Origin: Brevundimonas vancanneytii
GTDB taxonomy: Bacteria > Pseudomonadota > Alphaproteobacteria > Caulobacterales > Caulobacteraceae
DNA: 6,686 bases
Assembly: GCA_945874855.1 (NCBI GenBank)
Contig: CAMCIP010000127.1
Span: 1-6,686, forward strand
Direction: 5' to 3'
Shown: piece by piece, positions 1 through 6,516 of the stretch
How the letters are laid out: each line of letters opens with the position of its first letter
Numbering within the stretch: the first letter of the stretch is position 1
Notes under the pieces: model-generated
What the model was told of the DNA's origin: nothing
Seen by the model: only the letters and a program-made list of their open reading frames with translations
Databases searched by the model: none
Made by a program: the position numbers and the translations under genes

Positions 1-209
1 TCCTCGATCGCCTGTTTGGCGCGGCCGGTGACGAAGACGATGTGCTCGATCCCCGCCTCGCGCGCCTCCTCGACGATGTAGCTCAGGATCGGCCGGTCGA
101 CGACGTTCAGCAGTTCCTTGGGCGTGGTCTTGGTGCCCGGAAGCACACGGGTGCCGAGGCCGGCGACGGGCAGCACGGCCTTGCGCAGGCGGCGGGGGGC
201 GGCGGTCAT
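1..209 (-). CDS. galU: UTP--glucose-1-phosphate uridylyltransferase, N-terminal part (runs off left edge)
   Basis: The enzyme makes UDP-glucose from UTP and glucose-1-phosphate in the cytoplasm, supplying glucosyl units for envelope polysaccharides. Only the first 69 codons are in the window. The translation begins MTAAPRRLRK and goes straight into the nucleotidyltransferase signature: AGLGTR at about residues 16-21, the lysine of LPGTK at 27, then PKELLNVVDRP at about 30-40, IVEEAREAGI and IVFVTGR at about 58-63. These match the bacterial GalU N terminus (GLGTRFLPATK, PKEMLPIVDKP, VFVTGR). The VLPGTK and LLN variants differ slightly from the E. coli type. The ATG (207-209) has an AGGA Shine-Dalgarno at 216-219, six bases away. 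It lies 62 bp downstream of glmS on the same strand, so cotranscription is plausible. Another sugar-nucleotide pyrophosphorylase (RfbA/RmlA-like) is less likely because the PKELLNVVDRP and VFVTGR motifs are typical of GalU. Confidence 0.9.
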   Translation of the reverse strand, partial: MTAAPRRLRKAVLPVAGLGTRVLPGTKTTPKELLNVVDRPILSYIVEEAREAGIEHIVFVTGRAKQAIE

Positions 210-215
210 GGCGAA

Positions 216-219
216 TCCT
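216..219 (-). promoter_or_regulatory. Ribosome binding site of galU
   Basis: AGGA on the minus strand, six bases before the ATG at 207-209. It supports this start. A GANTC site (213-217) overlaps it. Confidence 0.55.
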
Positions 220-271
220 GAAAGGGTGAAAGCTCGGAGGCCCACCCTAGCGCATCAGGAGGCGCTGGCGA

Positions 272-2086
<1,815 letters not shown>

Positions 2087-2106
2087 GTCGTGTCGTCCCC
2101 AAACGC

Positions 2107-2122
2107 GCGGACCGCGGTCCGC
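2107..2122. repeat. Perfect 16-bp palindrome upstream of glmS
   Basis: GCGGACCGCGGTCCGC equals its own reverse complement. It ends 20 bp before the glmS start codon. As DNA it could bind a dimeric regulator. In glmS mRNA it could form a hairpin with a six-pair stem and a four-base loop. No T-tract follows in either direction, so it is not a standard terminator. Confidence 0.7.
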
Positions 2123-2126
2123 CTCT

Positions 2127-2154
2127 TTGCACCCTGATCGTGAAGGGCTAAGGC
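2127..2154 (+). promoter_or_regulatory. Candidate promoter for glmM
   Basis: TTGCACC (2127-2133), a 13-bp spacer and GCTAAGGC (2147-2154) fit the Caulobacter-type housekeeping pattern in spacing and partly in sequence: four of seven positions at -35 and six of eight at -10. Transcription would start near 2160 and give a leader of about 105 nt. This is a match by eye only. An unrecognised promoter nearer glmM is equally possible. Confidence 0.3.
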
Positions 2155-2161
2155 CGCTTCA

Positions 2162-2192
2162 CATCCCCGACGCGTCACGCCGATAGGGGATG
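2162..2192. repeat. Inverted repeat CATCCCC/GGGGATG
   Basis: The seven-bp arms at 2162-2168 and 2186-2192 are perfect and separated by 17 bp. The spacer holds the left arm of a second, imperfect inverted repeat (CGTCACGCC at 2173-2181, GGCGTGTGACG at 2197-2207), so the two pairings cross. Their position fits the glmM leader if transcription starts near 2160. Their function is unknown. Confidence 0.45.
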
Positions 2193-2218
2193 CCGGGGCG
2201 TGTGACGACTGAAAACTC

Positions 2219-2235
2219 GTTTCGCAAGGTTTCGC
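2219..2235. repeat. Tandem heptamer GTTTCGC, 10-bp period
   Basis: GTTTCGC occurs at 2219-2225 and again at 2229-2235, exactly one helical turn apart, 30 to 47 bp before the glmM start. A looser copy (ATTTCGA) lies at 2247-2253. The spacing would suit a regulator binding one face of the DNA. The protein is unknown. Confidence 0.4.
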
Positions 2236-2254
2236 CGTCCCAAAAGATTTCGAC

Positions 2255-2260
2255 AGGAGA
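2255..2260 (+). promoter_or_regulatory. Ribosome binding site that fixes the TTG start of glmM
   Basis: AGGAGA is a near-ideal Shine-Dalgarno five bases before TTG at 2266-2268. The frame upstream has no ATG, GTG or TTG before a TGA at 2203-2205. The next ATG (2326) would remove the conserved YFGTDGIRG motif. Confidence 0.85.
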
Positions 2261-2265
2261 GTTTC

Positions 2266-3618
2266 TTGGCCGACAGACGCTATTTTGGAACCGACGGAAT
2301 TCGCGGTCGGGCCAACACCCATCCCATGACGCCCGAGGTGGCGCTGCGCGTCGGTCTGGCGGCCGGGCGCCTGTTCATGTCTTCGGACGATCGGCGCCAT
2401 CTGGTGGTGATCGGCAAGGACACCCGGCTTTCGGGATATATGGTCGAGCCGGCGCTGGTCGCGGGCTTCACCTCGGCCGGGATGGACGTGCGCCTGTTCG
2501 GGCCCCTGCCCACGCCGGGCGTGGCGCTGATGACGCGGTCGATGCGGGCCGACATCGGGGTGATGATCTCGGCCTCGCACAATAATTATGCCGACAACGG
2601 AATAAAGCTGTTCGGGCCCGACGGCTACAAGCTGTCCGACGCGGTAGAACTGAAGATCGAGTCCATGATGGACGCCGGTCTGGATGAGGGATTGGCGACC
2701 GCCGACAAGCTGGGGCGCGTGGTGCGCATCGACGACGCCCAGGCCCGCTATGTCGAGGTCGCCAAGGCCAGCTTCCCCCGGACCCTCAGCCTGTCCGGAC
2801 TGAGGGTGGTGATCGATTGTGCCAATGGTGCCGCCTACAATGTGGCGCCGACGGCGCTCTATGAGCTGGGGGCCGAGGTGTTTCCGATCGGCGTCGAGCC
2901 CAACGGCCTGAACATCAACGCCGACTGCGGCTCAACCCACCCGGCCGCCCTCGCCGATGCGGTGCGCCTGCATCGGGCCGATATCGGCATCGCCCTGGAC
3001 GGCGACGCCGACCGGGTGATCATCTGCGACGAGAAGGGTCAGGTCGTGGACGGTGACCAGATCATGGCCCTGGTCGCCCTGGACTGGGCCCAGCGTGGCC
3101 TGCTGGTCGGCGGCGGCGTGGTGGCCACCGTCATGTCCAACCTCGGTCTGGAGCGGGCGCTGGCCGCCGCCGGCCTGACGCTGGAGCGCACCAAGGTCGG
3201 CGACCGCTATGTCATGGAACGGATGAAGTCGGGCGGCTTCAACCTGGGTGGCGAACAGTCGGGCCACATCATCCTGCATGACCACGCCACCACCGGGGAC
3301 GGGCTGATGTCGGCCCTGCAGGTTCTGGCCGTGCTGGTCGCCAGCGGCCGCAAGATGAGCGACCTGGCCCGCCAGTTCGTGCCCGTGCCGCAGAAGCTGG
3401 TGAACGTCCGCTATGCTGCCGGCAAGCCGCTGGAGAAGGCCGAGGTCAAGGCTGCGATCGCCGAGGCCGAGGCGACCCTGACGGCGGCCGGCGGGCGTCT
3501 TCTGGTGCGGCCCTCCGGCACGGAAAAGCTGATCCGCGTCATGGCCGAGGGCGACGACGAGGCCCTGGTGGCCCGGATGGTCGACATGGTCGCGGCGGCG
3601 GTGAAGGCGGCGGGCTAG
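2266..3618 (+). CDS. glmM: Phosphoglucosamine mutase GlmM
   Basis: It interconverts glucosamine-6-phosphate and glucosamine-1-phosphate in the cytoplasm, the step between GlmS and GlmU towards UDP-GlcNAc. The 450 residues have the four-domain alpha-D-phosphohexomutase layout. N-terminal YFGTDGIRG is at 6-14. The phosphoserine loop ISASHNNYADNGIK (101-114) has catalytic Ser104, which must be phosphorylated. The metal-binding loop DGDADR is at 245-250. The sugar-binding loop GGEQSGH is at 328-334. The phosphate-binding loop RPSGTEKLIRVM is at 415-426. GGEQSGH and RPSGTE distinguish GlmM from phosphomannomutases. Length is normal for the family (E. coli 445). The start is TTG, supported by the AGGAGA at 2255-2260 and by homology (MADRRYFGTDGIRG). 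The gene is divergent from glmS, and its TAG overlaps the stop of the convergent flavoprotein gene. Confidence 0.97.
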   Translation: MADRRYFGTDGIRGRANTHPMTPEVALRVGLAAGRLFMSSDDRRHLVVIGKDTRLSGYMVEPALVAGFTSAGMDVRLFGPLPTPGVALMTRSMRADIGVMISASHNNYADNGIKLFGPDGYKLSDAVELKIESMMDAGLDEGLATADKLGRVVRIDDAQARYVEVAKASFPRTLSLSGLRVVIDCANGAAYNVAPTALYELGAEVFPIGVEPNGLNINADCGSTHPAALADAVRLHRADIGIALDGDADRVIICDEKGQVVDGDQIMALVALDWAQRGLLVGGGVVATVMSNLGLERALAAAGLTLERTKVGDRYVMERMKSGGFNLGGEQSGHIILHDHATTGDGLMSALQVLAVLVASGRKMSDLARQFVPVPQKLVNVRYAAGKPLEKAEVKAAIAEAEATLTAAGGRLLVRPSGTEKLIRVMAEGDDEALVARMVDMVAAAVKAAG

Positions 3619-3637
3619 GCACCCAGCGCCGCGACCA
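3587..3637. repeat. 11-bp inverted repeat spanning the glmM/flavoprotein convergent ends
   Basis: TGGTCGCGGCG (3587-3597) pairs perfectly with CGCCGCGACCA (3627-3637) across a 29-nt loop that holds both stop codons. It lies inside the coding 3' ends of both genes, each of which ends with a Val-Ala-Ala helix encoded by the same codons. It could act as a two-way 3'-end hairpin, but it has no T-tract and may simply reflect similar GC-rich codons. Confidence 0.5.
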
Positions 3638-4916
3638 CCGCCTCGATCCGTTGGCGGATGTCCGGCACGGCCACCGTCTCCCAGAAGGCGGCCCGGGCCG
3701 GGGGACCGAGGACGAACAGGGCGGGGTCGGGCGTGCCTCCGGCGGACAGGACGCGGCCGGCTTCATCAAGGTCCAGACCCAGCCGCAGCGGGTCCAGCCG
3801 GGCCCGGCCGGCGGCGATCAGGGGCGACATCAGGGGATCGCGGCCCGGATCGTGGCCGGGGCCGGAGCAGTCGATCAGCTGGTCCGCGACCAGGGTGCGC
3901 GGCACGGCGCTGCCCTTGGGTCGGAAGGTGACGACGACGCCATCGGGGGTCGTCTCGATCGACCCGATCCGCGCCGCCGCCACCGAGAGCCGGCCGGAGG
4001 CGGTGAGGGCGTCGATCTGCGCGGCCACCTCCGGCGCGATCCGGTGGCGGTGCACGTCCCACCAGGGCCGCAGGTGGCGCACCCAGCGGGCGCGAACGTC
4101 CAGGTCGGCGGCGCGCCAGAGGCGGTCGGTCATCGGGCGCAGCCCCTCCATCACCTCGCGCCAGCCGTGTTCCCCGGCCGCCCGGCGTGCGGCCTGCAGG
4201 CGGCGCGAGGCCGGGCCCCGGGTCAGGGCCTCGCCCGGAGGGGCGGCCGGATCCGGTCGGGGGCCGTGCGGGCGCGGGCTCAGACCGCGCCGCGACAGGG
4301 CCGTCATCCGCCCGGTCCAGCCGCGCGCCTCCAGCCAGACGGCCATGTCGACCATCGTCAGGCCCGAGCCGATCACCGCCAGGTCATCGGTCGGCCCCAC
4401 GGCATCGAGGGCACCGTCCGCCCACGGATCGGACAGAATTCGCTGGTCACCCGATGCCGTGCGGGGCGGCGGATTGCCGGTGGCCAGGACGACGGCGCGG
4501 CCCGGCAGCCGGCGACCGTCCGCCAGCACCACCCCGGTCCCCTCGATGGCCTCAACCCGGCCATGGAGGCGCGCGATCAGGCCGGGAAAGGCGGACTCGA
4601 CCGCGGCCAGCCGCTCCTGGACGTAGAGTCCGAAAAGGCGGCGGGGCGCGAAGGCGTCTGGGTGGGCGTGTCCGGGATGAGCCTGGGCCAGCCAGCGCAC
4701 GAAGTCGTCCGGGCGTCCCTCGACCGCGCTCATCCGCGCCGCGCGCACATTCAGCAGGTGGCCGTCGAAGGGGGTGGCATAGGCGACGCCGAGGCCGAAG
4801 CGGCCGGTCGCGTCGATCAGGGCCGCGGCCTGGCCCCGCTCGGCCAGACGCGCGGCCAGCATGGCGCCGGAAAAGCCGCCCCCGACGATGACGATGGGTC
4901 TCTGATCAGCGCGCAC
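3615..4916 (-). CDS. FAD/NAD(P)-binding protein (YdhS/HpyO-like flavoprotein family)
   Basis: This is a predicted cytoplasmic flavin-dependent oxidoreductase of 433 residues; its substrate is unknown. The N-terminal dinucleotide-binding motif IVIVGGGFSGAMLAARLAE (8-26) has the GxGxxG pattern. The family hallmark GVAYATP...HLLNVRAARMSA follows at about 43-64. ATGNPP (145-150) is the usual strand-ending motif. A second Rossmann motif, AVIGSGLTMVDMA (180-192), is presumably for NAD(P)H. The C terminus keeps CSGPGHDP (350-357) and LGPPARAAFWETVAVPDIR (403-421), typical of the PF13454/COG4529 type. Some relatives are called FAD-dependent urate hydroxylase HpyO, but nothing here shows that activity. 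There is no signal peptide or membrane segment. The start is GTG, with GGAGG five bases upstream (4922-4926). The gene lies 68 bp downstream of the PMM/PGM on the same strand, and its stop overlaps that of glmM. Family assignment is firm; function is open. Confidence 0.88.
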   Translation of the reverse strand: MRADQRPIVIVGGGFSGAMLAARLAERGQAAALIDATGRFGLGVAYATPFDGHLLNVRAARMSAVEGRPDDFVRWLAQAHPGHAHPDAFAPRRLFGLYVQERLAAVESAFPGLIARLHGRVEAIEGTGVVLADGRRLPGRAVVLATGNPPPRTASGDQRILSDPWADGALDAVGPTDDLAVIGSGLTMVDMAVWLEARGWTGRMTALSRRGLSPRPHGPRPDPAAPPGEALTRGPASRRLQAARRAAGEHGWREVMEGLRPMTDRLWRAADLDVRARWVRHLRPWWDVHRHRIAPEVAAQIDALTASGRLSVAAARIGSIETTPDGVVVTFRPKGSAVPRTLVADQLIDCSGPGHDPGRDPLMSPLIAAGRARLDPLRLGLDLDEAGRVLSAGGTPDPALFVLGPPARAAFWETVAVPDIRQRIEAVVAALGA

Positions 4917-4921
4917 CGGGC

Positions 4922-4926
4922 CCTCC
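4922..4926 (-). promoter_or_regulatory. Ribosome binding site of the flavoprotein gene
   Basis: GGAGG lies within GGGGAGGG on the minus strand, five bases before the GTG at 4914-4916. It supports the GTG start just ahead of the IVIVGGGFSG motif. The upstream end of the purine run overlaps the arm of a possible hairpin. Confidence 0.75.
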
Positions 4927-4972
4927 CCGGCCGTTCTCTGGACGGACGGCCGGGCCGGGTCAAACCCGTCCG
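4926..4972 (-). other. Two mutually exclusive hairpins before the flavoprotein start
   Basis: Read in the minus-strand transcript, CGGACGG (4972-4966) can pair with CCGTCCG (4949-4943). Alternatively, the nine-base arm CCCGGCCGT (4954-4946) can pair with ACGGCCGGG (4934-4926). The two share bases 4946-4949 and exclude each other. The second stem reaches into the Shine-Dalgarno run. A small CGGGT/ACCCG hairpin (4956-4968) is also possible. There is no U-tract. The arrangement resembles a translational attenuator, but chance pairing is easy at this GC content. Confidence 0.35.
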
Positions 4973-4984
4973 GTCGCAGGCGGC

Positions 4985-6421
4985 TCAGACTTCCTGGTTG
5001 AAGGCGCCGACCTCGGCGTGGGCCGCCAGCCGGGGCTTGATCCCCTGTCTGAACAGGTCGCGCATGTCGTCTTCGGACCGCAGGCTCTCGACCACGACCA
5101 CCAGTTCGGGCTTGTTCGACGAGGCCCGGACCAGCAGCCAGGACCCGTCTTCCAGCTTCACCCGGGCCCCGTTGATGGTGACGACCTCGACGATGCGGCG
5201 GCCGAGGATCGACTGTCCGGCCGCCCGCCCGGCCTGAAACTCGGTGGTCAGAGCCTCCACCACGCCATATTTGGCCTCGTCGGGACAGTGGGGGCTCATG
5301 GTCAGGCTGGTCCAGGCGGGGGCCAGGTCGGCACGCAAGGCCGACAGGGGCCGGCCCGCCCGGGCGATCAGGTCCAGCACCAGGCCGGCGGTGGCGAGGC
5401 CGTCGTCATAGCCGTGGCCCAGGGGCGCGGCGGGAAAGAAGTGGCCGGACTTCTCGAACCCCATCAGGGCCCCGGTCGCGGCCACGCGTCGCTTCATGTG
5501 GCTGTGGCCCGTCATCCACCAGTCGACCGTGCAGCCATGGGCCGCCAGCACCGGATCGGCGTCGAACAGGCCGGTGGACTTCACGTCCACCACGAACCGG
5601 GCACCCGGCCGGTCCGGGGCGAGACCGCGGGCGATCAGCAGACCCATCTTGTCGGCGAAGATCGGCTGGCCCCGGTCGTCGACCACGCCGCAGCGGTCGC
5701 CGTCGCCGTCGAAGCCGAGGGCCAGGTCGGCACCCGTCTCCAGAACCCGCCGGCCCATTTCGGCCAGCATGACGGCGTCTTCCGGGTTCGGATCGTAGCG
5801 CGGGAAGGTCCAGTCCAGATCGCAGTCCATCTCGATCACCTCGGCGCCCATGGCGCGCAGGGCGGCGGGGGCGAAGGCGCCGGCGGTGCCGTTGCCGCAG
5901 GCGCAGACCACCTTCAGCGGCCGGTCCAGACGCACCCGCGAGGCCAGATCGGCGATCCAGGCCCCGGCCAGCCCCTCGACCTGCCGCAGCGATCCGCCCG
6001 GCGCCGTCCCGGTGCGTCCGCCGAGCACCCGGGCCTTCAATTCGGCCATGTCCTCGGGCCCGAAGGTCAGGGGCGGCGCCAGCCCCATCTTGACCCCGGT
6101 CCAGCCGTTGGGATTGTGGCTGGCGGTGACCATGGCCACGCCCGGCGCCTCCAGCCAGATCTGGGCGAAATAGGCCATGGGGGAGAGGCACAGGCCCACG
6201 TCCAGCACCTCGGCCCCGCCGGCCACCAGGCCGTCGCTGAGGGCCGCCTTCACGGCCCCGGAATAGGATCGCCAGTCGTGGCCGACGACGACCCGCGCGA
6301 CGCCGCGACGCCGCGCCGTGTCGGCGAGGGCCAGCCCCACCGCGCGCATGCCCTCCGCGTCGATCTGGTCGCCCCACAGCCAGCGGGCGTCGTATTCGCG
6401 AAAACCGGACGGATGGATCAT
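4985..6421 (-). CDS. Phosphomannomutase/phosphoglucomutase (alpha-D-phosphohexomutase family)
   Basis: It probably interconverts mannose- or glucose-6-phosphate with the 1-phosphates, feeding GDP-mannose or UDP-glucose synthesis. The 478 residues have the full four-domain layout. FREYDARWLWGDQID is at 7-21. The phosphoserine loop MVTASHNPNGWTGVK (97-111) has catalytic Ser101. The metal loop FDGDGDR is at 237-243, and GFEKSGHFF, the sugar-recognition loop, is at 321-329. VRASSNKPELVVVVES (431-446) is the phosphate-binding loop. The last two differ from the usual GEMSGH and RxSNTxP, but they look like the alphaproteobacterial FREYDARW subfamily as I recall it, so activity is expected. Preference between mannose and glucose cannot be read from the sequence. 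The start is ATG with no Shine-Dalgarno and an in-frame TAA four codons upstream. A promoter-like -10 sits six bases before it, which suggests a leaderless message. It is divergent from gpmA and upstream of the flavoprotein gene. Confidence 0.9.
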   Translation of the reverse strand: MIHPSGFREYDARWLWGDQIDAEGMRAVGLALADTARRRGVARVVVGHDWRSYSGAVKAALSDGLVAGGAEVLDVGLCLSPMAYFAQIWLEAPGVAMVTASHNPNGWTGVKMGLAPPLTFGPEDMAELKARVLGGRTGTAPGGSLRQVEGLAGAWIADLASRVRLDRPLKVVCACGNGTAGAFAPAALRAMGAEVIEMDCDLDWTFPRYDPNPEDAVMLAEMGRRVLETGADLALGFDGDGDRCGVVDDRGQPIFADKMGLLIARGLAPDRPGARFVVDVKSTGLFDADPVLAAHGCTVDWWMTGHSHMKRRVAATGALMGFEKSGHFFPAAPLGHGYDDGLATAGLVLDLIARAGRPLSALRADLAPAWTSLTMSPHCPDEAKYGVVEALTTEFQAGRAAGQSILGRRIVEVVTINGARVKLEDGSWLLVRASSNKPELVVVVESLRSEDDMRDLFRQGIKPRLAAHAEVGAFNQEV

Positions 6422-6427
6422 CCGCGG

Positions 6428-6455
6428 GGATTAGCAGCCGGGCGGCGGGCGGCAA
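6428..6455 (-). promoter_or_regulatory. Candidate promoter of the PMM/PGM gene (leaderless type)
   Basis: On the minus strand, TTGCCGC (6455-6449), a 13-bp spacer and GCTAATCC (6435-6428) match the Caulobacter housekeeping consensus at six of seven and six of eight positions. Only six bases separate the -10 from the ATG at 6421, so transcription would start at or next to the A of the start codon. This agrees with the missing Shine-Dalgarno. It is a match by eye. Confidence 0.5.
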
Positions 6456-6462
6456 GGGCAGC

Positions 6463-6491
6463 TTGACCCCGACCTGCGCCAGTCCTACCCC
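6463..6491 (+). promoter_or_regulatory. Candidate promoter of gpmA
   Basis: TTGACCC (6463-6469), a 14-bp spacer and CCTACCCC (6484-6491) resemble the Caulobacter-type housekeeping promoter, with a strong -35 and a weaker -10. Transcription would start near 6498 and give a leader of about 20 nt that just includes the Shine-Dalgarno. Its -35 lies seven bp from the -35 of the opposing PMM/PGM promoter. Confidence 0.45.
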
Positions 6492-6504
6492 GGCCGGTCA
6501 GAAC

Positions 6505-6509
6505 GGAGA
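6505..6509 (+). promoter_or_regulatory. Ribosome binding site of gpmA
   Basis: GGAGA lies seven bases before the ATG at 6517-6519 and supports that start. Confidence 0.65.
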
Positions 6510-6516
6510 CCCGTCC

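Larger units (their letters stand above)
2087..2265. promoter_or_regulatory. Divergent glmS/glmM intergenic control region
   Basis: This 179-bp region must hold the promoters of both glmS (leftward) and glmM (rightward), which encode consecutive steps of UDP-GlcNAc synthesis. It contains a perfect 16-bp palindrome next to glmS, two crossing inverted repeats in the middle, and an AT-richer stretch with a tandem heptamer next to glmM. A tentative glmM promoter is listed separately. I found no convincing leftward promoter for glmS by eye. The glmS ribozyme known from Firmicutes is not expected here, and nothing suggests one. Confidence 0.7.

Noticed and set aside
249..266. AGCGC/GCGCT hairpin just after the glmS stop as a terminator
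   Set aside because: It has only five pairs with an eight-base loop and no T-tract, so it is too weak to claim termination between glmS and galU.
2087..2265. glmS ribozyme or other amino-sugar riboswitch before glmS
   Set aside because: I recognise none of the conserved core. The class is known from Gram-positive bacteria, and the shared intergenic space is short.
2190..2585. 131-codon plus-strand frame overlapping the start of glmM
   Set aside because: It is out of frame with glmM and rich in Arg and Gly, and the glmM frame is fixed by homology and its ribosome binding site.
3651..5237. 528-codon open frame on the plus strand antisense to the flavoprotein and the PMM/PGM end
   Set aside because: It crosses two real genes and their spacer, has no recognisable domain, and is explained by GC-rich third positions.
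5018..6466. 482-codon open frame on the plus strand antisense to PMM/PGM
   Set aside because: It is a low-complexity antisense shadow of a gene with clear catalytic motifs on the minus strand.
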